Assembly (NCBI RefSeq): GCF_001528665.1
Contig: NZ_BBYJ01000018.1
Coordinates: 62,001 to 126,000 of the forward strand
Direction of reading: 5' to 3'
Source of the DNA: Microtetraspora malaysiensis
Lineage (GTDB): Bacteria > Actinomycetota > Actinomycetes > Streptosporangiales > Streptosporangiaceae
DNA: 64,000 nucleotides
The translations under genes were made by a program, and so were the position numbers. Under the pieces are notes generated by a model that was not told where the DNA came from, did no database searches, and was given only the letters and a program-made list of their open reading frames with translations. Of the stretch, positions 39,628 to 48,790 are shown piece after piece. How positions within the stretch are numbered: position 1 is the first letter of the stretch; each line of letters starts with the position of its first letter.

Positions 39628-41040
39628 ATGGCTTACCTTGAGCTGTCGGAGGACGGCGGCGGAGCGCACAAGTTCTACGAGACCGTCGTCTCCGGAACGC
39701 GGGTGACCATCACCTATGGGCGCATCGGCGAGACGGGGCAGATCAAGGTCACCGACTTTCCCACAGTGGAGAAGGCGCGGGCCGCGGCGACCAAGAAGAT
39801 CAACGAGAAGATGCGCAAGGGCTACGCCCCGGCGGTTCGCGGTGTGCGCCAGCGCAGGGCGGTCACCCGCAGGACGATCGCGAGCACCCGTTCCACCGCC
39901 CGGCAGGCGCCGGTCCTGTGGCGTTTCAACAGCGGAGCCTCCGCCTTCGGCGTTTTCGTGGACGAGGAGCGCTGCTGGGTCGGCAACCAGCGCGGTGACG
40001 TGTACACCGTCACCCACTCCGGCACCGTGACCGGCCGCTTCCGCCTGCCGGACGGCGTCAAGTGCATCGTGGCCGACGACTTCTGGATCTACGCGGGCTG
40101 CGACGACGGCAAGGTGTACGACCTGAGCGGCAAGGTGCCGAGGGCGGCCTACGAGATCGCCGCCGACGTGGACATCTACTGGCTCGACATCCACGACGGC
40201 ATCCTCGGCGTCTCCGACCGGGCCGGCCGGATCACCACGATCGACTACGAGGACGAGTTCCAGTGGGCGCGTACGGGCCAGGGAGACTACGCCTGGATGG
40301 TCCGGTGCGACGAGGACGCGGTCTACCACGGCCACTCCGGCGGCGTGGCGCGCTATGACGCCTCCGACGGCGCCCTCGTCTGGCAGACCCCGTCGGCGGA
40401 CCATGTGCTGTTCGGCTGGCAGGAGGAGGACGCGGTCTACGCCGCGACCGCCCGCCGTACCGTCCACCGCCTGGCCAAGAGCGACGGCCGCGTCGAGGCC
40501 GTGTACCAGTGCGACGGGCCCGTCTACTCCTGCGCGACCTCGCCCGGCGGCCGCTACGTCTTCGCCGGTGACAGCCACTCCTCGGTGTACTGCTTCGCCG
40601 CGTCGGGGGAGCGGCTGTGGAAGCTCGGCACCGGCTGCGGATCGGCCTTCTCCATGCAGTTCCGCGACGACCGCCTCTACATCGTCACCACCGACGGCAC
40701 CCTGGCCTGCATCGACGCGAGCGAAGCGGCGATCGCCGCCGCGTGCGCGGGCACCGTGCCCGAGCCCGTCGACGTCAAGGCCGCCGCGTCGCTTCCGGTG
40801 GTGGAGCCCTCGGTCGTACTGGAGACCGTCACGCACGCCGGCGACGGCGTGGTCGTGGAGTGCGTACGCGAGGGCGAGCGGTTGCGCGTCCGCGTGGTCA
40901 GCCCCGGCTTCGAGACCTGGAACGTGCAGTTCCCCAAGGAGATCCGCGAGGCCGGCGCCCGCTACCTTGTCGAGGGCGTACGCCCCTCCGGCCGGGGCGG
41001 CTTCTACCGCACGTACGGCGAGATCAGGCGGCTCCTCTAG
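39628..41040 (+). CDS. WGR-domain protein with beta-propeller
   Basis: 470 residues. Residues 1-75 are a WGR domain (KFYETVVSGTRVTITYGRIGETGQI, then FPTVEKARAAATKKINEKMRKGY), a fold that binds nucleic-acid ends in PARPs and occurs in bacterial repair proteins. Residues 95-400 form a WD/PQQ-like propeller with repeats such as FWIYAGCDDGKVYDLSG and RYVFAGDSHSSVYCFAASG. A basic linker (RQRRAVTRRTIASTRSTAR) joins them. Function unknown; DNA or RNA damage sensing is possible. GGAGAAGG precedes ATG. Confidence 0.85.
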   Translation: MAYLELSEDGGGAHKFYETVVSGTRVTITYGRIGETGQIKVTDFPTVEKARAAATKKINEKMRKGYAPAVRGVRQRRAVTRRTIASTRSTARQAPVLWRFNSGASAFGVFVDEERCWVGNQRGDVYTVTHSGTVTGRFRLPDGVKCIVADDFWIYAGCDDGKVYDLSGKVPRAAYEIAADVDIYWLDIHDGILGVSDRAGRITTIDYEDEFQWARTGQGDYAWMVRCDEDAVYHGHSGGVARYDASDGALVWQTPSADHVLFGWQEEDAVYAATARRTVHRLAKSDGRVEAVYQCDGPVYSCATSPGGRYVFAGDSHSSVYCFAASGERLWKLGTGCGSAFSMQFRDDRLYIVTTDGTLACIDASEAAIAAACAGTVPEPVDVKAAASLPVVEPSVVLETVTHAGDGVVVECVREGERLRVRVVSPGFETWNVQFPKEIREAGARYLVEGVRPSGRGGFYRTYGEIRRLL

Positions 41041-41150
41041 CGGGGTGCCCACCTACCCGCGCACTCCGCCCGAGGTATCGGATGATTTGCCTGGTAAACA
41101 TGAGATATGCGGCGCAGCGCGTCACAGCCGGCTGACGCCGAGGACGGGAC

Positions 41151-41948
41151 GTGACACGGGACGGGGGCCGCGTGCGTGCGAATGAGACGGGACGAACGGT
41201 CACGTCACGTGTCCTGTCGATCCTCGAAGCCTTCGAAACCCACGGGCCGAGCCTGTCGCTGTCGCAGCTGGCGGAGCTGACCGGCCTGCCGGTCTCCACG
41301 GCGCACCGGCTCCTGGGCGAACTGCACGCATGGGGAGCCCTCGCGCGCGACGAACAAGGGCGCTACCAGGTCGGTTTGCGCCTGTGGGAGCTGTCGCAAA
41401 GCGCGGGCAGACGGCTGCGCGACACCGCGCGGCCCTATCTGCAGGACCTGTTCTCGCTCACCCAGGAGACGTCGCACATCGCGATCCGTGAAGGCAACGA
41501 GGCGTTGTACGTCGACCGGGTCTACAGCTCCAAGCGGGTGCCGCGAGCGTCCCGCATCGGCGGGCGGCTGCCGCTCCACGCGACGGCCGTCGGCAAGGTG
41601 CTGCTGGCCCACGAGGAGCCGTGGTTTCGCGAGGCCTATCTCCAGGGCGACCTGGAGGCCCGGACGAGGCGGACGCACATCGATCCGGCGGCCCTGGCCG
41701 ATGAGCTGGGGCAGATCGCCGAGCAGGGGTACGCCGTCACGCTGGAGGAGGCTCGCGCGGGCGCCTGTTCCATCGCGGTGCCGGTCGCGGGGCGATCCGC
41801 TCAGGTCGAGGCGGCGGTGGGCCTGGTCCTGCTGTCGACGCAGCGCAAGACGCTGACCCGGCACCTGCCGGTCCTGCGCGGGGTGGCGTCCCGCATCGAG
41901 GCGGCCATCGCCCGCTATCCGTCCGGGTATCTGCGGCAGCGCGGCTGA
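41151..41948 (+). CDS. IclR-family regulator, likely controls the cre-like cluster
   Basis: 265 residues: winged helix RVLSILEAFETHGPSLSLSQLAELTGLPVSTAHRLLGEL, then the IclR effector domain (ETSHIAIREGNEALYVDRVYS, RLPLHATAVGKVLLAH, ITLEEARAGACSIAVPV-like). IclR proteins sense aromatic acids or similar small molecules. It is directly upstream of and co-directional with the P450 gene, and an IclR-type dyad lies between them. GTG 41151 has GAGG about 7 nt upstream; GTG 41172 is an alternative. Confidence 0.9.
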   Translation: MTRDGGRVRANETGRTVTSRVLSILEAFETHGPSLSLSQLAELTGLPVSTAHRLLGELHAWGALARDEQGRYQVGLRLWELSQSAGRRLRDTARPYLQDLFSLTQETSHIAIREGNEALYVDRVYSSKRVPRASRIGGRLPLHATAVGKVLLAHEEPWFREAYLQGDLEARTRRTHIDPAALADELGQIAEQGYAVTLEEARAGACSIAVPVAGRSAQVEAAVGLVLLSTQRKTLTRHLPVLRGVASRIEAAIARYPSGYLRQRG

Positions 41949-42070
41949 CCGGTTCCGGGACGCGGCCGCGCCCGCTCCGCCCGGAACGCGTGGCCCCCGG
42001 AACGCGTGCGATCGTCGCGTGGGCCCGCTCGCATCGGCGAAATCTCTCCACGGAACCGTCACGCACGCTC

Positions 42071-42089
42071 GTTTCCGTTGAATGGAAAC
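42071..42089. promoter_or_regulatory. IclR-type operator upstream of the P450
   Basis: GTTTCC-GTTGAAT-GGAAAC is a perfect 6-bp dyad with 7-nt spacer, close to the TTTCC/GGAAA pattern of known IclR boxes. It is 78 bp upstream of the P450 start in the 218-bp gap after the IclR gene. A second dyad TTCGG-N6-CCGAA (42134-42149) follows. Confidence 0.6.
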
Positions 42090-42166
42090 CGTGCATTGTG
42101 ACCAGTCGCGTTGCGGCCTCACACTGATGAAACTTCGGAAATGCCCGAAATGAAGTGGAGTTGAGC

Positions 42167-43426
42167 GTGACCGCAAACCTCACCGCCGCCCCGCGATCGT
42201 GTCCCGTTCACCACGGGTATGAGCCGTTCGACCAGAACGACCCCTTCCCCGCGTACGCGGCGCTGCGTTCCGAAGAGCCCGTCATGTTCGACGAGCGCAT
42301 CGGATGCTGGGTGGTCACGCGGTACGACGACGTCAAGGCGGTCTTCGAGGACTGGAAGACCTTCAGCAGCGAGAACGCCCAGGCACCGGTCCGGGAGCGC
42401 GGGCCGGAAGCCACGCAGATCATGCTCGACGGCGGATTCACGGCCTACTCGGGCCTGTCGGCGCGGGTCCCTCCGGAGCACACCCGCATCCGCAAGGTGG
42501 CCGCCAAGGCCTTCACGCCCCGCCGCTACAAGGCGCTCGAGCCGAGCATCCGGCAGCACGTCGTCACCCTGCTGGAGCGGATGCTCGCCCGGCCCGAGGC
42601 CACCGGGGACTTCGTCCGCGACCTCGCCTACGACGTCCCGACGGTCACCATCCTCACGTTGATCGGGGCGGACACCGGCCAGGTGGACACCTTCAAACGC
42701 TGGTCGGACTCGCGGGCCGCGATGACCTGGGGCGACCTGAGCGATCAGGAACAGGTCCCGCACGCGCACAACCTCGTCGACTACTGGCAGGAATGCCTTC
42801 GCCTGGTGGCCGACGCCCACGAGCACGAGCGCGGCTCCCTGGTCGGCGACCTCGTGCGTGCCCAGGCCGCCGGAGACGAGATCACCGACCACGAGATCGC
42901 CTCCGTCGTCTACAGCCTGCTGTTCGCCGGCCACGAGACGACCACGACCCTGATCGGGAACGCCCTGCGTGTCCTGCTGTCGCATCGTGACCAGTGGCAG
43001 AGCGTCGTCGACCGTCCCTCGCTCATCCCGGCGGCCATCGACGAAGTGCTGCGCTACAGCGGATCGATCGTGGCGTGGCGGCGACGCGCGCTGGCGGACA
43101 CGCGGATCGGCGGCGTCGCCATCCCGAAGGGAGCCGACATCCTTCTCGTCATGGGGTCGGCGAACCGGGACGCCGCCAAGTTCGACGCCCCGGAGGTCTT
43201 CGACATCGACCGGCCCAACGCGCGTGACCACCTCTCGTTCGGATTCGGCATCCACTACTGCCTGGGCAACATGCTCGCCAAACTCCAGGCCAGGATCGCG
43301 ATCGAGGAGATCGCCCGCCTCATCCCGGATGTCCGGCTGTGCGAGGACGAGCAGATCGTCTTCGGTTCGAACCTCTCGTTCCGTTCTCCGGTCACCGTCC
43401 CGGTGAAGTGGGAGGCCCGCGCATGA
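42167..43426 (+). CDS. creJ: Cytochrome P450, CreJ-like
   Basis: 419 residues. I-helix FAGHETTTTL, ExxR in IDEVLRYSG, heme-ligand loop FGFGIHYCLGNMLAK. In the p-cresol pathway of Corynebacterium glutamicum, CreJ oxidises the methyl group of an aryl phosphate. Identification rests on gene context: all other cre functions are encoded directly downstream. GTG 42167 has GGAG 6 nt upstream and is preferred over GTG 42155. The stop overlaps the next gene (ATGA). The electron partners are the ferredoxin and reductase at 47.2-48.8 kb. Confidence 0.85.
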   Translation: MTANLTAAPRSCPVHHGYEPFDQNDPFPAYAALRSEEPVMFDERIGCWVVTRYDDVKAVFEDWKTFSSENAQAPVRERGPEATQIMLDGGFTAYSGLSARVPPEHTRIRKVAAKAFTPRRYKALEPSIRQHVVTLLERMLARPEATGDFVRDLAYDVPTVTILTLIGADTGQVDTFKRWSDSRAAMTWGDLSDQEQVPHAHNLVDYWQECLRLVADAHEHERGSLVGDLVRAQAAGDEITDHEIASVVYSLLFAGHETTTTLIGNALRVLLSHRDQWQSVVDRPSLIPAAIDEVLRYSGSIVAWRRRALADTRIGGVAIPKGADILLVMGSANRDAAKFDAPEVFDIDRPNARDHLSFGFGIHYCLGNMLAKLQARIAIEEIARLIPDVRLCEDEQIVFGSNLSFRSPVTVPVKWEARA

Positions 43427-44532
43427 GCGGCTTCGACCCGCGGTACGTCCGGTTCTTCGACGGCGGAACCACGCCGGACCACGCCCTCCTCGGCGGGAAA
43501 TGCGCCTCCCTGGTCACGATGACCGCCGCCGGCATGCCCGTGCCGCCGGGCTTCGCGGTGACCACCGCGCTGTACGACGCGTTCGTCGAGGAGTCCGGGC
43601 TGCGCGACGTGATCACGAGCGGGCTCAACCGGCTCGACCCCGACGACGTGGCCAGCGTCGACGCCGTGTCGGCGGCCATCCGCGACGAGATCTGCTCGCG
43701 CCCGGTGCCCGAGCGGCTCCGGCGCCCGGTGATCGAGGCGTGGGCGGACTTCCAGGGGCGGTTCGAGCGGCCGGTGCCGGTGGCCGTCCGGTCGTCGGCG
43801 ACCGCCGAGGACCTGCCGGACGCGAGCTTCGCCGGCCAGCAGGACACCTACCTGTGGCTCGTCGACGAGCGCGATGTCCACGAACACATCCGCAAGTGCT
43901 GGGCCTCGCTCTACACCAGCCGCGCCATCACGTACCGGCTGCGGAACGCGATCTCCGAAGACGGACTCTCGATGGCCGTCGCCGTCCAGAAGATGGTCCA
44001 TGCCCGGGTCGCCGGGGTGGCGATGACGCTCAACCCCCGCAACGGGGACCGCTCGAAGATCACCATCGACGCGTCCTGGGGAGTGGGCGAGGCGGTCGTC
44101 TCCGGCCACGTCACGCCGGACAACATCGTCGTCGACAAGGTGCTGCTGTGCATCGTCGAGGAGCACGTCGGCGACAAGCACATCGAGCTGGTGCCCGACA
44201 GCGCCGGCGGCCGCCTCGTCGAGCGTGACGTGGACGCGGCCAGGCGGGCGGTCCGGAGCCTGACCGACGACCAGGTCAGGGCCGTCTCCGAGCTCGCCAA
44301 GCGTGCCGAACGGCACTACGGGTGCCCGCAGGACATCGAGTGGGCGCTCGACGCGGACCTTCCTGACGGACAGAACCTGCTCCTGCTGCAGTCCCGACCG
44401 GAGACCGTCCACTCGTCCAAGCCGAAGCCGGTCACCGCGCCGGCGAAGGCGTCCCCGCCCAGCGTCGGCTTCAGCCTCGGCAGCATCACCGCGCATCTGA
44501 CCGCGGGCCGCGCCGCAGGCGTGACGAACTGA
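43423..44532 (+). CDS. PEP-synthase-like ATP-grasp subunit (CreH/CreI-type)
   Basis: 369 residues of the PPDK/PEP synthase N-terminal ATP-grasp type: GGKCASLVTMTAAGMPVPPGFAVTT, RSSATAEDLPDASFAGQQDTYL, GVGEAVVSGHVTPDNIVVD, DIEWALD...LLLLQSRPET. It lacks the phospho-histidine domain, which is in the next gene. In the cre pathway two such proteins together form 4-methylbenzyl phosphate synthase, which phosphorylates alkylphenols with ATP. I do not assign H versus I. ATG overlaps the P450 stop; 37 bp to the next gene. Confidence 0.82.
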   Translation: MSGFDPRYVRFFDGGTTPDHALLGGKCASLVTMTAAGMPVPPGFAVTTALYDAFVEESGLRDVITSGLNRLDPDDVASVDAVSAAIRDEICSRPVPERLRRPVIEAWADFQGRFERPVPVAVRSSATAEDLPDASFAGQQDTYLWLVDERDVHEHIRKCWASLYTSRAITYRLRNAISEDGLSMAVAVQKMVHARVAGVAMTLNPRNGDRSKITIDASWGVGEAVVSGHVTPDNIVVDKVLLCIVEEHVGDKHIELVPDSAGGRLVERDVDAARRAVRSLTDDQVRAVSELAKRAERHYGCPQDIEWALDADLPDGQNLLLLQSRPETVHSSKPKPVTAPAKASPPSVGFSLGSITAHLTAGRAAGVTN

Positions 44533-44569
44533 ACCGACCACCCCCCTCACGACAAGGACCCCGATAGCC

Positions 44570-46393
44570 ATGACTGTCGAACCCGCAGTGAAGTCCTTCC
44601 CGCGGCCATCGGAGCTGCCGGTGCCTCCGGGCGCCGAAGGCTGGGAGAAGCTCTACCCCTACAACCTCGTGTTCCAGAACCTGAGCGGCTCGGACGACGA
44701 GAAGTTCTGGTTCTGCGACAGCCAGCACTGGCCGACGGTGTTCAAGCCGTTCGAGACCATCGGCGGCGAGTTCGCCGTCAAGTGCCTGGGCCAGTACAAC
44801 ACCCGGCACCTGCTCATCCCGCCGGCCAACGGCATCGAGTTCAAGATCCACCTCGGCTACCTCTACATGAGCCCCGTGCCGGTGCCCGAGGAGCAGATCC
44901 CGGCCCGGGTGCCCGAGTTCGAGCGGCGCGTCGGCCACTACTTCCAGAACTGGGACAGCCTGCTGGAGCAGTGGAAGCTCAAGGTCCGCGCCACCATCGA
45001 CGAGCTGGAGGCGCTGACCTTCACGAGCCTCCCGGAGATGGTGCCGTTCGACGACATCGTCAGCGGCAAGGCCAAGGACGGCTCCGAAGTCCTGATGGAG
45101 AACTACGACCGGCTGATCCAGCTCGTCTACCAGAACTGGCAGTACCACTTCGAGTTCCTCAACCTCGGCTATCTGGCCTACCTCGACTTCTTCACCTTCG
45201 CCAAGCAGGTCTTCCCCGGCATCCCCGACCAGGCCATCGCCAAGATGGTCCAGGGCGTCGACATGGAGCTGTTCCGTCCCGACGACGAGCTGAAGAAGCT
45301 CGCCACGCTCGCGGTCGAGCTCGGCCTGCAGTCCGCGTTCGAGAACACCGACGACGTCGAGGGGACCCTGGCCCGGGTCGGCGACCTCTCCGGTGGGCGG
45401 CAGTGGCTGGACGCCTACCGCGCCGCCCAGGACCCCTGGTTCAACTTCACCGTCGGCAACGGCTTCTACGGGCACGACAAGTACTGGATCGAGCACCAGG
45501 AGATCCCCCTGGGCTACATCAAGGACTACATCCGCCGGGTCGACGAGGGGCAGCAGATCCTCCGCCCGATCGCCGAGCTCGTCGCCGAGCGCGACCGGAT
45601 CGTGGCCGAGTACCGGTCGCTGCTCGACGGGGAGAACCTGGCCGCCTTCGACGTCAAGCACGGTCTGGCCGTGACCGCGTACCCGTACGTCGAGAACCAC
45701 AACTTCTACATCGAGCACTGGACGATGGGGGTGTTCTGGCGCAAGGTCCGCGAGCTCAGCAGGGTGTTCGTGGCGGCCGGCTTCTGGGCCGGCGAGGGCG
45801 ACCTGCTGTACCTCACCCGCGGCGAGGTACGCGAGGCCCTGTTCGACCTCGTGACCGGGTGGGCGGTCGGCGCCGAGCCGACCGGGCCGAGCTACTGGCC
45901 CGCGGAGATCGAACGCCGCCGCGGCATCATCGACGCCCTCAGCAGCCGGCGTCCGCAGCCCGCGCTCAACACGCCGCCGGCCCAGATCACCGAGCCGTTC
46001 ACGATGATGCTGTGGGGCATCACGACCGAGCAGGTCCAGCAGTGGCTCGGTGACGACTCCGGCGACGACACCGCCATCACCGGCATGTCCGCCTCGCCCG
46101 GCGTCGCCGAGGGGCGCGCCCGCGTCGTCCACCACGCCGACCAGCTGAGTGAGGTGCGGGAAGGCGAGATCCTCGTCGCCACGATCACCGCGCCGTCGTG
46201 GGGGCCGATCTTCGGCAAGATCAAGGCGACCGTCACCGACATCGGCGGCATGATGAGCCACGCCGCGATCGTCTGCCGCGAGTACGGCCTTCCCGCGGTC
46301 ACGGGAACCGGCAACGGATCGACGACGATCCGTACCGGGCAGCTCATCCGGGTCGACGGCGACGCCGGCCGTGTCGAGATCCTCGAGGACTGA
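44570..46393 (+). CDS. PEP-utilising phosphohistidine subunit (CreH/CreI-type)
   Basis: 607 residues. A large unassigned N-terminal part with many aromatic residues (YPYNLVFQNLSG, YLYMSPVPVPEEQ) precedes a C-terminal PEP-utiliser mobile domain: ITGMSASPGVAEGRARVV, ATITAPSWGPIFGKI, and GGMMSHAAIVCREYGLPAVTGTG with the phospho-His. Paired with the ATP-grasp subunit, it should carry the phosphoryl group to a phenolic hydroxyl. The ribosome site is AAGGA. Related phenylphosphate synthases act in anaerobic phenol metabolism. Confidence 0.8.
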   Translation: MTVEPAVKSFPRPSELPVPPGAEGWEKLYPYNLVFQNLSGSDDEKFWFCDSQHWPTVFKPFETIGGEFAVKCLGQYNTRHLLIPPANGIEFKIHLGYLYMSPVPVPEEQIPARVPEFERRVGHYFQNWDSLLEQWKLKVRATIDELEALTFTSLPEMVPFDDIVSGKAKDGSEVLMENYDRLIQLVYQNWQYHFEFLNLGYLAYLDFFTFAKQVFPGIPDQAIAKMVQGVDMELFRPDDELKKLATLAVELGLQSAFENTDDVEGTLARVGDLSGGRQWLDAYRAAQDPWFNFTVGNGFYGHDKYWIEHQEIPLGYIKDYIRRVDEGQQILRPIAELVAERDRIVAEYRSLLDGENLAAFDVKHGLAVTAYPYVENHNFYIEHWTMGVFWRKVRELSRVFVAAGFWAGEGDLLYLTRGEVREALFDLVTGWAVGAEPTGPSYWPAEIERRRGIIDALSSRRPQPALNTPPAQITEPFTMMLWGITTEQVQQWLGDDSGDDTAITGMSASPGVAEGRARVVHHADQLSEVREGEILVATITAPSWGPIFGKIKATVTDIGGMMSHAAIVCREYGLPAVTGTGNGSTTIRTGQLIRVDGDAGRVEILED

Positions 46394-46397
46394 GACC

Positions 46398-47174
46398 GTG
46401 CCGACCATGCCGACCACCCCGGACGCCGCGGGCGCCGGCCGCACCGTACTCGTCACGGGCGCGGCCGGCGGCCTCGGCCGCGCCTTCGCCCTGGGCTTCG
46501 CCGCCCACGGATATGCCGTCGCGGTCGCCGACATCGACGCCGCCGGAGCCGAGGAGACCGCCCGGCTCGTCAAGGAAGCGGGCGCCGACGCCTGGCACGG
46601 ACACGTCGATGTGACCTCCGTCGACTCCACCGAAGTGCTCGCCGCGGCGGTGGCGGAATTCGGCGGCGGGAAGATCGACGTGCTCGTCAACAACGCCGCG
46701 CTGTACGCCACCGTGAGCCGCGCACCTCTGGAGCAGATCGATCCCGCCGAGTGGGACCGGGTGATGGCGGTCAACGTCAAGGGACCGTGGCTGGTCGTGC
46801 GGGCGGCCAGCCCGTACCTGCCCGAGGGCGGCCGGGTCGTCAACCTGTCCTCGGCCACCGTCTACTCCGGTTCGGAGCAGTGGGCCCACTACGTCGCCTC
46901 CAAGGGCGCGGTCATCGCCATGACCCGGGTCATGGCCAAGGAGCTCGGCCGCCGATCGATCACCGTCAACGCGATCGCCCCCGGCTTCACGCTCACCGAG
47001 GCCAGCTACGGGCTCATCGAGAACGCCGAGTCCTACGGCGTCGACCGGGGAGCGTTGCGGCGCCCCGGGCAGCCGGACGACATCGTCGGCGCCGCGCTCT
47101 TCCTCGCCGGACCCGGCGCCGCCTACGTCAGCGGACAGACCGTGGTCGTCGACGGCGGCCGCCAGTTCATCTGA
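46398..47174 (+). CDS. creG: Short-chain alcohol dehydrogenase, CreG-like
   Basis: 258 residues. Cofactor site VTGAAGGLGRAFAL, NNAALY, catalytic Ser in NLSSATVYSG and YVASKGA, terminal VVDGGRQF. In the cre pathway an alcohol dehydrogenase oxidises the hydroxybenzyl alcohol formed after dephosphorylation; this is assigned by context. GTG 46398 has GAGG 9 nt upstream; ATG 46407 is in frame but too far from it. 19 bp to the ferredoxin gene. Confidence 0.78.
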   Translation: MPTMPTTPDAAGAGRTVLVTGAAGGLGRAFALGFAAHGYAVAVADIDAAGAEETARLVKEAGADAWHGHVDVTSVDSTEVLAAAVAEFGGGKIDVLVNNAALYATVSRAPLEQIDPAEWDRVMAVNVKGPWLVVRAASPYLPEGGRVVNLSSATVYSGSEQWAHYVASKGAVIAMTRVMAKELGRRSITVNAIAPGFTLTEASYGLIENAESYGVDRGALRRPGQPDDIVGAALFLAGPGAAYVSGQTVVVDGGRQFI

Positions 47175-47193
47175 GACCACCACCAGGAGCAGC

Positions 47194-47514
47194 ATGCCGA
47201 AGATCACCTTCGCCGACGCCGACGGCGACACGCGAACCATCGAGGCCAACGTCGGCGACTCGGTGATGGAGACCGCCGTACGCAACGGCATCGGCGGCGT
47301 CGTCGCCGAATGCGGCGGGTCCCTGTCGTGCGCGACCTGCCACGTCATCGTCGACGAGCACGACTTCGCCTCCCTCCCGCCGATGGAGGAGATGGAGGAC
47401 GAGATGCTGTGGGGCACGGCCGTCGACCGCACCGGCACGTCGCGGTTGTCGTGCCAGATCCGGGTGACCGAGGACATGGACCTGCGCGTCACCCTGCCCG
47501 AGACACAGGTCTGA
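47194..47514 (+). CDS. creF: [2Fe-2S] ferredoxin, CreF-like
   Basis: 106 residues. The four cluster cysteines are in CGGSLSCATC and LSCQIRV, the adrenodoxin/putidaredoxin pattern (C-x5-C-x2-C...C). AGGAG precedes ATG 47194. It should pass electrons from the reductase encoded next to the P450. The gene is one base away from the reductase start, so expression is coupled. Confidence 0.9.
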   Translation: MPKITFADADGDTRTIEANVGDSVMETAVRNGIGGVVAECGGSLSCATCHVIVDEHDFASLPPMEEMEDEMLWGTAVDRTGTSRLSCQIRVTEDMDLRVTLPETQV

Positions 47515-47515
47515 C

Positions 47516-48790
47516 ATGGGCGAGAACGGCCTGTTGATCGTCGGCTCCTCCCAGGCGGGGGTGCAGCTGGCGGTGTCGTCGCGCGCGCTGGGGTATGCCG
47601 GACCGGTGACTCTGCTGGGCGATGAGAACCACCGTCCCTACCAGCGGCCCGCCCTGTCCAAGGACTTCCTCCAAGACAAGATCACCAAGGAATCCCTGAT
47701 CTTCCGGAGCCAGGAATTCTGGGACGAGCATCGCATCACCGTCGTCAAGGGTGAACGCATCGAGAAGATCGTCACCGCACCGGACGGCGCGGGCACCGCG
47801 TGGTCGGCCAGCGGGCGCGCGTTCCCGTTCGACCGGCTCGCCTTGACCGTGGGGGCACGGGCCCGGCGGCTCGACGTTCCCGGCGCCGGCCTGGACGGCG
47901 TGCTCTACCTGCGCAACGCCGACGACGCGCTCGAGCTCAAGGCCCGTACGGCGGGAGCCGAGCGCGTGGTCGTCATCGGCGGAGGGTTCATCGGCATCGA
48001 GGCCGCCGCCGGCCTGCACGCCCTCGGCAAGCGGGTCACGCTCCTGGAGTTCGCCGACCGCCTGGTGGCGCGTGCCGTCGGAACCGAGACCTCACGGTTC
48101 CTCCTCGACCACCACCGCCGAGCCGGCATCGACATCCGGCTCGGCAGCGCCGTGGACGAGATCGTCGGTCACGACGGCAAGGTGCGCGCCGTCCGGGCCG
48201 GCGGCGAGGAGATCGCGGCCGACATCGTCCTCGTCGGGGTCGGCGTCATCCCGAACACCGAACTCGCCGAGGAGATGGGGCTGCGGTGCGACAACGGCAT
48301 CGTCGTCGATCACCATGCCGTCGCCTCCGACGGCACGACGCTCGCCGTCGGCGACTGCGCCAACCTCCCCAACCCCGTGCCCGGCTCATGCGCGGGCGAG
48401 CGCGTCCGCTTCGAGAGCGTCAATCACGCCATCGAACAAGCCAAGGTCGCGGCGCACGCCCTGCTGGGCCGGCAGGAGGAGTACGGGGGCATCCCGTGGT
48501 TCTGGTCCAACCAGGGCGACCTCAAACTGCAGATCGCCGGCCTATCGTCCGGCTACGACCGCACCGTCGTCCGCAGCCCCGCCGACCCGCTCAAACACTC
48601 GGTCCTGTACTACCGCGGTGACCGCCTGATCGCCGCGGACTGCGTCAACGTCCCACTCGACTTCATGGCCGTCAAACAGGCGCTCACCAGGAGAGTGACG
48701 CTGCCGCCCGACGCCGTCGCCGACCCGGCCGTGCCACTGAGGTCGCTGCTCGCCGAAGCCGCCGCCCCCCACGAAGGGAACCTGTCATGA
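47516..48790 (+). CDS. creE: Ferredoxin reductase, CreE-like
   Basis: 424 residues. FAD site LLIVGSSQAGVQLAVS (GxGxxG variant with Ser), RPALSKDFL, second site VVIGGGFIGIEAAAGL, and LAVGDCANLPNP with a C-terminal NQGDLKLQIAGL. These features match putidaredoxin reductase-type flavoproteins that move electrons from NAD(P)H to [2Fe-2S] ferredoxin. Overlaps the HD gene (ATGA). Confidence 0.88.
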   Translation: MGENGLLIVGSSQAGVQLAVSSRALGYAGPVTLLGDENHRPYQRPALSKDFLQDKITKESLIFRSQEFWDEHRITVVKGERIEKIVTAPDGAGTAWSASGRAFPFDRLALTVGARARRLDVPGAGLDGVLYLRNADDALELKARTAGAERVVVIGGGFIGIEAAAGLHALGKRVTLLEFADRLVARAVGTETSRFLLDHHRRAGIDIRLGSAVDEIVGHDGKVRAVRAGGEEIAADIVLVGVGVIPNTELAEEMGLRCDNGIVVDHHAVASDGTTLAVGDCANLPNPVPGSCAGERVRFESVNHAIEQAKVAAHALLGRQEEYGGIPWFWSNQGDLKLQIAGLSSGYDRTVVRSPADPLKHSVLYYRGDRLIAADCVNVPLDFMAVKQALTRRVTLPPDAVADPAVPLRSLLAEAAAPHEGNLS

